This document shows positions 7,364-16,479 of a stretch of DNA of 64,000 bases, one piece after another. The notes below the pieces were generated by a model, which made no database searches, was not told where the DNA came from, and was given only the letters and a program-made list of their open reading frames with translations. The first letter of the stretch is position 1. Each line of letters opens with the position of its first letter. A program made the position numbers and the translations under genes. Location of the stretch: NCBI RefSeq assembly GCF_951230155.1, contig NZ_CATNVD010000019.1:1-64000 (forward strand). Direction: 5' to 3'. Origin of the DNA: Parablautia sp. Marseille-Q6255. Its GTDB lineage: Bacteria; Bacillota; Clostridia; Lachnospirales; Lachnospiraceae.

Positions 7364-10300
7364 ATGTATAAGAGATTTCGGAAAATAGCTGCTGCAGCAA
7401 TGGCAGCATCCCTTCTTTTATCAGCCAGCACAGCTGCGGTGACAGCAGAGACTGTGCCTGAGGTGGAGACAATGCAGGAAGATACCGTGCAGAGAAAGAA
7501 GGGGCAGGGCGAGCCTTCTTCAGAGCAGGCATCGGAAACGGCTGCGCAGGAGAAGGAGGCGCCGACAGAAAGTCAGACACAGGCGCCGACAGAAAGCCAG
7601 ACACAGGCACCGACGGAAAGCCAGACGCAGGCGCCGACGGAAAGCCAGACACAGGCACCGACGGAAGCACAGACGCAGGCGCCGACAGAAAGCCAGACGC
7701 AGGCGCCGACGGAAAGCCAGACGCAGGCACCGACGGAAGCACAGACGCAGGCGCCGACAGAAAGCCAGACACAGGCGCCGACGGAAAGTCAGACGCAGGC
7801 ACCGACAGAAAGCCAGACGCAGGCGCCGACAGAAGCACAGACACAGGAGGAGACCTCCCGGAAGGATAAAAAGGACAAAAAGAAGGAGAAAGAAACAGAA
7901 CCATCGCGGAGAAAAAATGATGGAAGCAAGTTTTCTTCTGCGGATATTACGTCAGGACTTTCCGGAGCACTTGATTATCTGCTTGCAGCGGAAACAGTAG
8001 AAGGGCCGGAGTCTGTACTGGAGAGACAGGACATTGCGCGGGACAGTGAGGGCACAGCGATCGTTTCGTCTTTAGAAGGATTTTCCAAAAAGCTTGCGAA
8101 TGCGCAGTCCGGCTCTGAGGTAGGCGTTATTAATATTTATGCGGACAAGGATGGCAAACTCGATCTCTTCCAGCTTGAGAAGAAATTTGAGAACCATTCC
8201 ATTGATGTGAGCAAAAAATATTATGTAGTAAATATCATTGCAGCATCGGCGGATCAGGCATTGAGCTTTTCTGGATATGAGCTGATGAGCGCAGGCGCTC
8301 CTGTCACATATGAGGCAGGGCAGCCGGGTGACATTTTGTACAATTTTGCTGCGCTGGAAGCAGATGGATTTGCCGCGTATCAGGGAACAGTCACGCTTGC
8401 AAACGGAGCAGGTCTTCAGGGAACATATCTCGCTCCCGAAGCGGACGTACGGCTTCAGTCCGACCTTGCCGGAGCGGTATATGCAGACTCGATCCAGGTA
8501 TCGGAGGAAGCAGATGAGCTGACACATATTGCATTTGCCACAGCGAGAACGCCGGAGACGCAGAGTGAGGCGGAGACAGAGGCTGTGACAGAAACACAGA
8601 GCGAGATGGAAACAGAGGTTGCGACAGAGGCGCAGAGCGAAATAGAGACAGAAACTGCGACAGAGGCGCAGAGTGAGACGGAGCCAGAAACAGAAACTGC
8701 GACAGAAGCGCAGAGCGAGACGGAGCCAGAAACAGAGGCTGTGACAGAGGCACAGAGCGAGACGGAGCCAGAAACAGAGGCTGTGACAGAAGCGCAGAGT
8801 GAGACGGAAACAGAAACAGAGACTGTGACAGAAGCACAGAGTGAGACGGAAACAGAGACTGTGACGGAGGCGCAGAGCGAGTCTGCAACTGAGCCGCAGT
8901 CGGAAGAGCTGCTCGACCTGTATGAGTATTTTGGTGATTCGCCCGTTTATTACTCCACACAGGGGGCACAGCTGGAGATCCGGCTGGCAGATGCACAGGG
9001 AGCCGCTTTGACGGGCGGACAGATCACAGTAAAGGCGGCGGAGGATATACTCAATGAGGACGGTACGGTCCATACAGCAAAGAATACAGAGGTGGTACCG
9101 GCCACAGACGCCTTTGCGCAGGCAGTCAATGTGGGAGCGTCTTTGCAGGTGAACGGGATCTATTACCTGGAGGTTTCAGGACTCCCGGGACAGGGGGACT
9201 ATCTTGCCGTGCCGAGGATCTATCTGACGGTCAATGAAGAAGGGGCGGTTGCATTTAGCCCGGATTCTGTGGTAGAAATGTCAGGAAATACAGGCACGAT
9301 CCGGCTGCATCGGTCGGACAAAGCGCAAAACGGCACAGCAGTGCTTACGGCAGTAAAAGCGGATGCGTCCGGGGCAGAGACAACAGCTCCGATCACAGAT
9401 GCTGTTTTTGTAGTCAGGGATAAGGCTGGAAAGACGGTGCGTGATGCGGCGGGCAATCCGTACTATATCCACTATGCGGGTATGCCGGTCGTCCTGTCCG
9501 GACTGAGCGCGGGCGTCTATACGCTGTCACAGCTTTCTGCAGAAGCCGGATACGTGATCACAAAGGATCTTTCATTTGAAATAAAGACAGATGCACAGAC
9601 GCAGGTGAAGGTAAAGAATCTTCCTGTCAGCACAGGAGGCAGAACGCTTTCGGTTTCTGCAAAGGCGCTGTACAACGGCGTGCTCCTGACTGCAGATAAG
9701 CAGGTACGACAGGAGTACTATCTGGCCGTCTTTGAGGATAAGGCCGGTACAAAGCGTGTCAGCGAGGTGACGGAGGTACCGTTCCTGCCAGATCAGCAGG
9801 AGAGCGGCGTGGTGACATTTAAAGACTATGACAGAGTATCCGGCAGCGCTGCGGCGCCGTCCGCGTACTATATCCTTGCAGTAAATGAGTGCGGAGAGGT
9901 TTTGACAAGTGCACAGGGTACGCCTTTGTTTGACGCTCTGGAGATAAAGGCAGCGGATACGCAGGCCGTATTTCTGTATGATCACAAAAAGGGAGAGTTC
10001 CCGTCCGGAAGCTTTTATTATATGGCTGACGTGGAGCTTACCAAGCAGGTAAAAAATGCAGACGACAGCGCTCTGGCGACCTCAGAGGTATTTTATGCCA
10101 GACTGTATAAAGATAAAGAAAGAACAGCTCCGGTTGCAGATATTACATTTACCATGAACGAGAAAAGCACAGTGACAGTAAAGACCTCACTGAAGGTAAG
10201 CGCTGCCGAGGCTGTGTACTATCTGTCAGAGACGGATCAAAATGGAGCGGTGATCGATCCTGAGGCGCCCTCCTATCCCTATGCGATCGAGTGTACGCCG

Positions 10301-11953
10301 TCTGATGAGGTGACGATCTCCTGTGAACAGGAGGGAACGACCGGTATACAGAAGGTGACAAAGGCGACGATCACAAACCGGATAAAGTCCTCAGAGGTTG
10401 CGCTCCATATCGTAGACTCAAAGGACAGGCCTTTGTCAGGCGTGCGTCTGATCGTTAAGGATAAAAACGGCAAACAGATCACCGCAAATGGCCAGAAGAT
10501 TTACGTCTCTGGAAAGGAAGATCTGAAGCTCAGCGGACTGAAGGCGGGAGAGACGTACCTGCTTTCTGAGATCAGCGCTCCAAAGGGGTACGCTCCTGTC
10601 GCGGATGTGGAGTTTACACCGGAAGCAGGAAAGACGACTGTCGTCACAATGAAGCATAAGACTGCGCCGGAAGGAGACGGCTATAAGCTTACAGTAAAAA
10701 AACAGGTATACGCCGGAAGTCATCAGGTATATGCGCGGCGCAAAACGACCTCTTACGTGGCTCTGTTTGCAGATGAGGCGCGCACAAGGAAGGTCAGCGA
10801 TGTGCACACAGTCACAATGTCCGGACTGAGCGGGACAACCGTATTTAAAAATCTGGAGCACAATGGGGTATATTATATTGCACAGACAAATGAGTACGGG
10901 ATCCCTGTTTCGAAAAAGAGCTGTACGACCAGCTATACGGATAACGGAAAGATCAAGATGAGTTCGAAAGAGCACAGTGTCACGATCCGGGATACGTACG
11001 ATGCGCTTCCATCCGGGTATTGCTATACGGCATTGCTGACTCTTACAAAGCAGGTGGCAGATGAGTCAGGACAACCGGCAAATGTGACAGGGACTTTCTA
11101 TGCAGGTATTTTTGATAATCCGGAATTTAGCGGAAGTCCGAAGAAGGTAGTGCCGCTTTCCCTGCAGAATACTTCCTCTGCCAGCAAAAAGGTGAGGATC
11201 CTGCTCTCTGGAGATAAGGCTGTGACGTATTATATTGCAGAGGTAGACAAAAACGGCAAGCTTCAGACCTCGTCCGAGCAGTTCCAGTATGACATTTCTG
11301 TGGACACTCCGCAGGTGAAGCTCGCAAAGAGTGAAAGCAAACAGGTCACGATCACCAATCAGCAGGTGTCCAAAAAGGATGCAAAGGTGACCTTGTATCT
11401 GACGAAGCGCGTTTATGAAGGGGAAACTCCGAAGAAGGTGACAGAGACCTTTTATGCAGGACTCTTTAAAGACGATCAGTTTACGCAGCTGTATACAAAG
11501 CCGATCCCTCTGCAGCTCAAAGACCAGAGTGAGCTTACGCTCAAACTTTCCCTGAACCTCGGCACGACAAAGGATACCACGATCTATGTGGCAGAGGTGG
11601 ATAAGGACGGCAATGTGATACAGCCTGCCGCGCAGGAGGCGTTCGGCTATGAGATCCGTATGATCAATTCGACCGCGGCATTTACGAAGGACCGCAGAGA
11701 GGTGCAGACGGTTCTGCTCAATTCGGTGTATGGAACATCTACACCGGATGGATGGGATAATATCTTCCAGGGAGGCGGAAATAATTTCGGCGACTGGGGA
11801 GCGATCTCAGGAAATGGAGAAGCCTCATCCTCTACTGCAGCTACGACAGGCGACGATACGCCGATCGGCTTATACACAGCGCTTTTGGCAGCGTCGCTCA
11901 TACTGATAACGGCAGTGATCTATAAAAAGAAAAAAAGAAAGGTACATGAGTGA
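7364..11953 (+). CDS. large repeat-rich cell-wall adhesin with choice-of-anchor-A and prealbumin-like domains
   Basis: The 1529-residue protein has a Sec signal peptide at residues 1-28. Next come twelve 8-residue repeats APTE(S/A)QTQ (66-161), a Lys/Glu-rich patch, a choice-of-anchor-A type domain at about 190-395 and a second stalk rich in TEAQSETE (400-514). After these lie several CNA-B/SpaA-like beta-sandwiches (for example GAPVT..., then LSGLSAGVYTLSQLS and LKAGETYLLSEISAPKGY) alternating with at least four related domains that begin with (T)LTKQV and contain TFYAGLF. The end has a sortase-type signal TTGDDTP, a hydrophobic helix and KKKKRK. Domains of this kind often form Lys-Asn isopeptide bonds. 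It is probably a host- or mucus-binding surface protein. No sortase or partner pilin lies in the window. Confidence 0.85.
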   Translation: MYKRFRKIAAAAMAASLLLSASTAAVTAETVPEVETMQEDTVQRKKGQGEPSSEQASETAAQEKEAPTESQTQAPTESQTQAPTESQTQAPTESQTQAPTEAQTQAPTESQTQAPTESQTQAPTEAQTQAPTESQTQAPTESQTQAPTESQTQAPTEAQTQEETSRKDKKDKKKEKETEPSRRKNDGSKFSSADITSGLSGALDYLLAAETVEGPESVLERQDIARDSEGTAIVSSLEGFSKKLANAQSGSEVGVINIYADKDGKLDLFQLEKKFENHSIDVSKKYYVVNIIAASADQALSFSGYELMSAGAPVTYEAGQPGDILYNFAALEADGFAAYQGTVTLANGAGLQGTYLAPEADVRLQSDLAGAVYADSIQVSEEADELTHIAFATARTPETQSEAETEAVTETQSEMETEVATEAQSEIETETATEAQSETEPETETATEAQSETEPETEAVTEAQSETEPETEAVTEAQSETETETETVTEAQSETETETVTEAQSESATEPQSEELLDLYEYFGDSPVYYSTQGAQLEIRLADAQGAALTGGQITVKAAEDILNEDGTVHTAKNTEVVPATDAFAQAVNVGASLQVNGIYYLEVSGLPGQGDYLAVPRIYLTVNEEGAVAFSPDSVVEMSGNTGTIRLHRSDKAQNGTAVLTAVKADASGAETTAPITDAVFVVRDKAGKTVRDAAGNPYYIHYAGMPVVLSGLSAGVYTLSQLSAEAGYVITKDLSFEIKTDAQTQVKVKNLPVSTGGRTLSVSAKALYNGVLLTADKQVRQEYYLAVFEDKAGTKRVSEVTEVPFLPDQQESGVVTFKDYDRVSGSAAAPSAYYILAVNECGEVLTSAQGTPLFDALEIKAADTQAVFLYDHKKGEFPSGSFYYMADVELTKQVKNADDSALATSEVFYARLYKDKERTAPVADITFTMNEKSTVTVKTSLKVSAAEAVYYLSETDQNGAVIDPEAPSYPYAIECTPSDEVTISCEQEGTTGIQKVTKATITNRIKSSEVALHIVDSKDRPLSGVRLIVKDKNGKQITANGQKIYVSGKEDLKLSGLKAGETYLLSEISAPKGYAPVADVEFTPEAGKTTVVTMKHKTAPEGDGYKLTVKKQVYAGSHQVYARRKTTSYVALFADEARTRKVSDVHTVTMSGLSGTTVFKNLEHNGVYYIAQTNEYGIPVSKKSCTTSYTDNGKIKMSSKEHSVTIRDTYDALPSGYCYTALLTLTKQVADESGQPANVTGTFYAGIFDNPEFSGSPKKVVPLSLQNTSSASKKVRILLSGDKAVTYYIAEVDKNGKLQTSSEQFQYDISVDTPQVKLAKSESKQVTITNQQVSKKDAKVTLYLTKRVYEGETPKKVTETFYAGLFKDDQFTQLYTKPIPLQLKDQSELTLKLSLNLGTTKDTTIYVAEVDKDGNVIQPAAQEAFGYEIRMINSTAAFTKDRREVQTVLLNSVYGTSTPDGWDNIFQGGGNNFGDWGAISGNGEASSSTAATTGDDTPIGLYTALLAASLILITAVIYKKKKRKVHE
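7559..7846 (+). repeat. 12 x 24-bp in-frame tandem repeat (APTE[S/A]QTQ)
   Basis: Twelve contiguous 24-bp units encode APTESQTQ (nine copies) or APTEAQTQ (copies 5, 8 and 12). Units differ by synonymous changes, for example GCG/GCA and ACA/ACG. The spacing of the APTEAQTQ units hints at block duplications. This is a flexible Pro/Thr/Gln stalk and a likely site of length variation. Confidence 0.95.
8561..8907 (+). repeat. Thr/Glu/Gln/Ser-rich degenerate repeat stalk
   Basis: The stretch encodes variants of TEAQSETE(P/T)ETE with an 8- to 14-residue period. It is strongly acidic and lies between the choice-of-anchor-A domain and the beta-sandwich domains, so it acts as a second spacer. Confidence 0.9.
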
Positions 11954-11981
11954 TCCGCCCGGACATGAATGAACCAAAAAA

Positions 11982-12028
11982 GAACCCTTCCACAAAGGCC
12001 CTGGCAGCCGTGGAGGGGTTCTTTTTTT
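11982..12028 (+). terminator. intrinsic terminator after the adhesin
   Basis: GAACCCTTCCAC (11982-11993) pairs with GTGGAGGGGTTC (12009-12020), one G-T pair, and a seven-T run follows. An A run on the other side makes it bidirectional, also serving the convergent degV gene. Confidence 0.9.
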
Positions 12029-12049
12029 GAAATGATCAGATGAAGACCG

Positions 12050-12940
12050 TTATTCGTACCGGTGCAGCACCTCATCCGTCAGTTTTTTTGCACAGGTGAT
12101 CGCGATCGCACCGTCTCCGATATGACAGGAGACGCTCAGAGAGAGCGGATCAAACATGATAGAGTGTGACGGATAAGCTGCCTGGACTTCTTCACGCCAG
12201 GAATCTGCCTCTGTCCTGTCGATACCAGAATAAGCGACCATGATATTCATATTGGAAGCGGAGGGATCTCCGAAACGTTCCGTACAGTCTTTTTGTATCG
12301 CATCCAGCATAGTCTGACGGGCGGATTTCATTGTGCGGCTCTTTGCGTAGGCATCCAGCTTCTCGCCCTGGATCTGGAGTACCGGTTTTAATCGCAGAAG
12401 CGTACCGAGTGCAGCGGCAGCAGGAGTGATCCGACCGCCTTTTTTTAAATAATATAAAGTAGAAAGTGTAATATAAATACTGGAATCTGAAGCAGTTTCC
12501 TCCAGATACTGTCTGATGTCAGCCGCGCTCCAGCCGGCGTCAGCAAGCGCTTTTGCGTCAAGTACAGACTGCTTCTGTGTCACAGAGATCCGGCGGTTGT
12601 CCACGACAAATACCTTTCCCTCGTAATCTCTTGCCATCATCTGGGCAGCGCCGCAGGAGCCGCTCAGTCCGCTCGACATGGGGATATGGATGACTGCCTC
12701 ATAGTCTGCAAGCAGCCGGTCCCAAAGCTCCGTCATATCTGCAAGAGACGGCATCGAAGTAGAGATGGACGCATTTTCCTTTAGAAAATGATAAAAGTCC
12801 TCCTGAGACAGGGTGATATCCTCATAGTATAATTTTTCATTAATATAAAATGGCATGGGGATCACATAAATGCCCAGCTTTTCCCCCTCAGCCCGCGTGA
12901 TCCCGCTGTTGCTGTCAGTCACGATCGCTATTTTTCCCAT
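12050..12940 (-). CDS. DegV family fatty-acid-binding protein
   Basis: The 296-residue protein is a complete DegV/FakB-type protein, a family that binds a fatty acid and, in known cases, presents it to the kinase FakA for phosphorylation. Seen here are the N-terminal IAIVTDSNSGI, the STSMPS motif at about residues 58-64, MSSGLSGSCGAA, and the basic KSRTMKSARQ near residue 207. The start has AGGAGG upstream. A promoter lies at 13036-13064. No fakA homologue is in the window. Confidence 0.92.
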   Translation of the reverse strand: MGKIAIVTDSNSGITRAEGEKLGIYVIPMPFYINEKLYYEDITLSQEDFYHFLKENASISTSMPSLADMTELWDRLLADYEAVIHIPMSSGLSGSCGAAQMMARDYEGKVFVVDNRRISVTQKQSVLDAKALADAGWSAADIRQYLEETASDSSIYITLSTLYYLKKGGRITPAAAALGTLLRLKPVLQIQGEKLDAYAKSRTMKSARQTMLDAIQKDCTERFGDPSASNMNIMVAYSGIDRTEADSWREEVQAAYPSHSIMFDPLSLSVSCHIGDGAIAITCAKKLTDEVLHRYE

Positions 12941-13035
12941 AATATCCTCCTTGTACCCAGATGCAGAAGCATCCGGTAATTATATGAACATGGCCTGTAT
13001 TCTGCTGTGTTGTTTCCGCCAAAAGATGTCACATT

Positions 13036-13064
13036 AGTATAGCATAAAAGAAAAGGCACTGCAA
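13036..13064 (-). promoter_or_regulatory. promoter of degV
   Basis: On the minus strand TTGCAG (13064-13059) and TATACT (13041-13036), with extended TGC, are 17 bp apart. Confidence 0.75.
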
Positions 13065-13112
13065 TTAGTATTTCATGACGGCTTTTCGACAGATTTCCTC
13101 TGGAAAAGCCGC

Positions 13113-13142
13113 TTGACAAAAGCTTTTGCCAGCAGGTAATAT
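13113..13142 (+). promoter_or_regulatory. promoter of the DUF1622 gene
   Basis: A perfect -35 TTGACA (13113-13118) and TAATAT (13137-13142) are 18 bp apart, about 80 bases before the start codon and divergent from the degV promoter. Confidence 0.6.
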
Positions 13143-13221
13143 AAAAATATCGCAGCAGGAGAGGACCGTTTCGGTCACTGTGCAGCGTTCGGTTGTCATC
13201 AGCTTTGGGGAGGAAAGGGAG

Positions 13222-13647
13222 ATGGTTATGGAAACACTGGAAATGATACTTCATGGGTTTATCAGACTTGCGATGATGCTTTTTGAGTATATAGGAGTCG
13301 GGGTTATTACCGCATCCGGCATTCAGGGGATTATCAATTATGTGCGGCACAGGTCAGATACAAAGATCGTACTTGCAAAAGGCCTGGCGATGGGGCTTGA
13401 ATTCAAGCTTGGCAGCGAGATCCTGCGTACCGTGGTTGTCAGGAATCTGGAGGAGATTTATATTGTGGCAGGGATCGTGATCCTCCGGGCGATCCTGGCT
13501 GTACTGATCCACTGGGAGATCGTGACAGAGGAAAAGGAGATGCGCCTGCAGCAGCATATCGCGAGAGAGCAGGCAGCAGACGCGCAGGATGCGCCGGAGG
13601 AGAAGGCGCGCCGGGTCCGGACTGCGCAGGAGACAGAAAAAGAATAG
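13222..13647 (+). CDS. DUF1622 family membrane protein
   Basis: The 141-residue protein has three likely membrane helices at about residues 8-30, 55-75 and 80-100 and a charged, Ala/Glu-rich C-terminal tail. The central GLAMGLEFKLGSEILRTVV segment and the following helix match the DUF1622 family, whose function is not known. The start at 13222 has GGGGAGG eight bases upstream. Its terminator appears to lie inside the convergent spmB gene (13755-13784). Confidence 0.8.
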   Translation: MVMETLEMILHGFIRLAMMLFEYIGVGVITASGIQGIINYVRHRSDTKIVLAKGLAMGLEFKLGSEILRTVVVRNLEEIYIVAGIVILRAILAVLIHWEIVTEEKEMRLQQHIAREQAADAQDAPEEKARRVRTAQETEKE

Positions 13648-13696
13648 AGCAGAAGATTTGCAGAGTGAGAAAGCGCCGGGAAGGGCAGATGCGTGT

Positions 13697-14221
13697 CTAC
13701 ATCTGCCCGGCAAGAAAGATGCTGGCTGCGATCCCCGCGGCTGTTGCAAGCAGTGCGCCACACAAGGTGTGGCGCGTTTTTTTTATGTTTGCAGTCATAA
13801 AATAGATACTCATCGTGTAGAAGATCGTCTCCGTACAGCACATCATAAGAGAGGCGCTCAGTCCGATGCTGGAATCTGTCCCGTATTCCCGGTAAAGGTC
13901 AAGAAGCAGCCCGGTTGCAGCGCTGGAAGAAAACATGCGCAGGATAGTCAGCGGGACAAGGGCGCCGGGAAAGTGAAGCTGCTGCGTAAAGTGTCCGATC
14001 CAGGCGCCCAGAAAGTCGAGCAGCCCGGAAGCGCGCAGGACGCCGGTCGCGATCATCAGCCCGATCAGTGTGGGAACGATGCGGACAACGGTGCGGATCC
14101 CCTCGCGGGCTCCGCGGATGAAGCTGTCATATACAGGTACCCTGGACAGCAGTCCAAGCGCTACGATATAAAAAATAAGAAAAGGGATCATCAGCTGTGA
14201 AACATATAAGATAAACTGCAT
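13697..14221 (-). CDS. spmB: spore maturation protein B
   Basis: The 174-residue membrane protein has the nucleoside-recognition (Gate) domain of SpmB: a conserved PTLIGLMIATGVLRASG segment, then ALVPLTILRMFSSSAA and SLMMCCTETIFYT. SpmA and SpmB together promote spore-core dehydration and heat resistance in Bacillus. Length agrees with SpmB (about 178 aa). The start has GGGAGG four bases upstream. The usual neighbour spmA is not adjacent; the next gene upstream encodes a DUF885 peptidase. The last ~30 codons contain a plus-strand terminator for the convergent DUF1622 gene. Confidence 0.88.
   Translation of the reverse strand: MQFILYVSQLMIPFLIFYIVALGLLSRVPVYDSFIRGAREGIRTVVRIVPTLIGLMIATGVLRASGLLDFLGAWIGHFTQQLHFPGALVPLTILRMFSSSAATGLLLDLYREYGTDSSIGLSASLMMCCTETIFYTMSIYFMTANIKKTRHTLCGALLATAAGIAASIFLAGQM
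13755..13784 (+). terminator. intrinsic terminator inside the spmB coding region
   Basis: GCGCCACAC (13755-13763) and GTGTGGCGC (13767-13775) form a perfect 9-bp stem with an AAG loop, followed by G and eight Ts. It points along the plus strand, about 110 bases past the DUF1622 stop, and lies inside the 3' part of convergent spmB. Confidence 0.85.
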
Positions 14222-14261
14222 AGGACCTCCCGGTATGGTTCGTGTAGCACAGAGCGGTAAG

Positions 14262-16301
14262 TTATGGATGGATCACCTTGCGGCTGATCTCCTGGCGCAG
14301 GATATAAAACGGCGCAGGTCCGGTCTCAAGGATCATACGGTGAAATTCCCGCAGAGAAAAGCGGTCCTTTTGTACGGCGGCAACATCATCGCGCAGGTCA
14401 CAGAAATTCAGATATCCGACGTAGTACTTCAGGTAGTTGGCAGGCGCCTGCAGGATACTCTGGTAGAGCATCTGCGCAGTATCCTCCGAAAAACCGAGTT
14501 TGGAGAGAAAGGCAGTGACGTCATTTAAGGAGTACCCGCGGTAATGGATCCCGATATCAAGCAGCGAGGCGAGCCCAAGCGTAAAAGAACGGTTCTTTTG
14601 ATACAGCGCAGCCAGGGAAGGGTCTTCCTCCCACAGACCAAAGGCGTACATCTCAACGTAGGTCGCCCATCCTTCGGTGTAGCCTCCCGTGTCAAGAAGC
14701 GTGCGCAAAAGATCCGGCTGTGTCGCGTTCCAGTAAACCGACTGATAGAGATGCCCGGGGTATCCCTCGTGCGCCAGTGTGGTAAAAAGCTCGATGCTGT
14801 CATAATTATTGTCCGGGTTAATATAGATGACATTATTCTGGTAATCATCAATTGCCGGCGTCAGATAAAAGGCAGGGCTTAAATATTTTTGCAGGGATTC
14901 GTGTACATATTTAATATCGCAGGAGACGTCCGGGAGGACGGGAAAATCGGTTGTGATCTTTTCCCGCAGCTCCGCCAGCATGGCGGCCGGAATGGAGGTG
15001 CCGGAAGCCTCGCTTTTCGTTTCTGCGCTGCTGCGGGCGCGCAGCGTGGGGTCACAGCTTTCTAATACAGCCATGTCGATCGGCAGCATGCGCATGACTC
15101 CAGCGCTCCATACCTCTTCAGCGATCGGATCGGTACGCTGCGCCTGTGTATCAGAATCCGGCTCATCGCTTTGCGCCTGCGCATCAGAATCTGGCTCATT
15201 GCTTTGCGCCTGCGTATCAGAGGACTCCTTTTTTGCAGGCTGCCGCGATGCTGCGAGCTGCTGGATCGCTGTAAAGTCTTCGACTACCTGTTTTTTGATC
15301 GCCTCTTCGATCTTTTCAATCGGGCGGTCATCTCCGACCGTGCTCTTTACGAGATACTGATAATATGCGCTCCCCTGCGGATAATGGTACAGCCCCTGTG
15401 TATTTGTACTGCTTCCCGCATAAGAAGCGATCTTCGCGCTGAGCTCCTGATAGGCAGGGATAACATACCCGGTCAGGATTGACTGATTGCGGCTTTTGTA
15501 GGAAATCTTTTCATCTGCCGAGAGATTTTGTATGGCGTCTATTTTTTCGTCAAAAATAGTGATCAGATAGTTTTTTTGCGGATCCTGGATAAATTCTTTA
15601 CATTGCTTTACTACCTCATCCGCACAGGCGCGGCTCATAAACAGCCCGGCGGCAGCCTTTTCACGCTCAAAAGATAGGATGGAAGAGAAGTAATCCGGGA
15701 TCTGGGAAAGCAGGGACAGATAGTCCTCTATATCACGTCTGGTCCGGAAGGTGTACTCTGCGAGCAGGACCGGCAGCTGTGCCTGGATGCCAAGGGTCGG
15801 ACTAAGCGGCTCATCATACAGAAGATAATCCGCGGCAGCAAGCTCTGTTTCCAGATGGGCGCGGAAAACCTCATAGGTAAGACGGTGCTTTTCGGAGAGC
15901 TTGTCGGGATCAAACTGTTTCAGGGTATTGAGATAATTTTCTGTCGATGCGATCGCCTGCTGCCGGGCGGCAAGGCTGGCATTTCCAAGGGAGACCTCGG
16001 CGGTATCGATCTGATAAGCAGCGGGATCTGCGATCGTGTAGTGCAGGTTCAGCGTGCTGCCGCTCATCTCGTTTCGGAAGATGTTTTCTGTAAACTGTTC
16101 AAATTTTTTATCCTCGGTGAGAAGAAAGCCGGGAGGTGCTTTGACGAAAAGGCGTAGGATAAGAAGCAGAAGCACTGCGCCGAGGATAAGAGCAGTCAGA
16201 GGAAGCGCTCCGGGAAACGGCTTTTTGGGAGCGCCGGATCGGGGAGCGTCGGGGCGTTTCCCGTGGATAAGTGATCTCAGTCTGGATAAAAGGAGTTCCA
16301 T
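14262..16301 (-). CDS. DUF885 family metallopeptidase, membrane-anchored
   Basis: The 679-residue protein has one N-terminal membrane helix at about residues 32-50, preceded by basic residues, so the catalytic part should be outside the cell. The DUF885 domain carries the zinc motif HEGYPGH at about residue 510, with further conserved segments GGYTEGWATYVEMYAF and LDIGIHYRGYS. Members are thought to be zinc carboxypeptidases or dipeptidases. A low-complexity insert of three 11-residue units, SD(T/A)QAQS(N/D)EPD and a variant, interrupts the domain near residue 375. The start at 16301 was chosen for the GGGAG seven bases upstream; the open frame extends to 16511 without support. Confidence 0.85.
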   Translation of the reverse strand: MELLLSRLRSLIHGKRPDAPRSGAPKKPFPGALPLTALILGAVLLLLILRLFVKAPPGFLLTEDKKFEQFTENIFRNEMSGSTLNLHYTIADPAAYQIDTAEVSLGNASLAARQQAIASTENYLNTLKQFDPDKLSEKHRLTYEVFRAHLETELAAADYLLYDEPLSPTLGIQAQLPVLLAEYTFRTRRDIEDYLSLLSQIPDYFSSILSFEREKAAAGLFMSRACADEVVKQCKEFIQDPQKNYLITIFDEKIDAIQNLSADEKISYKSRNQSILTGYVIPAYQELSAKIASYAGSSTNTQGLYHYPQGSAYYQYLVKSTVGDDRPIEKIEEAIKKQVVEDFTAIQQLAASRQPAKKESSDTQAQSNEPDSDAQAQSDEPDSDTQAQRTDPIAEEVWSAGVMRMLPIDMAVLESCDPTLRARSSAETKSEASGTSIPAAMLAELREKITTDFPVLPDVSCDIKYVHESLQKYLSPAFYLTPAIDDYQNNVIYINPDNNYDSIELFTTLAHEGYPGHLYQSVYWNATQPDLLRTLLDTGGYTEGWATYVEMYAFGLWEEDPSLAALYQKNRSFTLGLASLLDIGIHYRGYSLNDVTAFLSKLGFSEDTAQMLYQSILQAPANYLKYYVGYLNFCDLRDDVAAVQKDRFSLREFHRMILETGPAPFYILRQEISRKVIHP
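15138..15222 (-). repeat. 33-bp in-frame repeat in the DUF885 gene
   Basis: Nearly three units encode SDTQAQSNEPD, SDAQAQSDEPD and SDTQAQRTDP. The copies are almost identical at DNA level, so the expansion is recent. Confidence 0.8.
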
Positions 16302-16444
16302 ATGAATACTCCCGCAGATATTTTTAAGACAGTCTATGCAGGGATTTAGCCGCGTATGCGGAGATATCAGCTGCGCGGCAGCTCCTTTGCCCGGATGGCC
16401 GGACGAATGGCAGCAAATATTTTGTCCATCCTCGGCCGGGCGTC

Positions 16445-16473
16445 TTGACAGAAAATTCGCAGTATGGTAACTT
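16445..16473 (+). promoter_or_regulatory. promoter of the T-box/metG unit
   Basis: Perfect TTGACA (16445-16450), a 17-bp spacer and TAACTT (16468-16473) with extended TGG. The transcript would begin near 16480 and carry a leader of about 315 bases before metG. Confidence 0.65.
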
Positions 16474-16479
16474 AAATAA

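Noticed and set aside
7559-7846. 24-bp direct repeats that might suggest a CRISPR array
   Set aside because: The units are contiguous with no spacers, stay in frame and encode an 8-residue protein stalk.
7293-7904. Minus-strand ORF rich in Ser/Ala/Pro repeats
   Set aside because: It is the antisense shadow of the APTESQTQ repeat and has no ribosome-binding site of its own.
8072-9073. 333-codon minus-strand ORF opposite the adhesin
   Set aside because: Cys/Arg/Leu-rich shadow of the Glu/Thr repeat tract; no start signals or domain.
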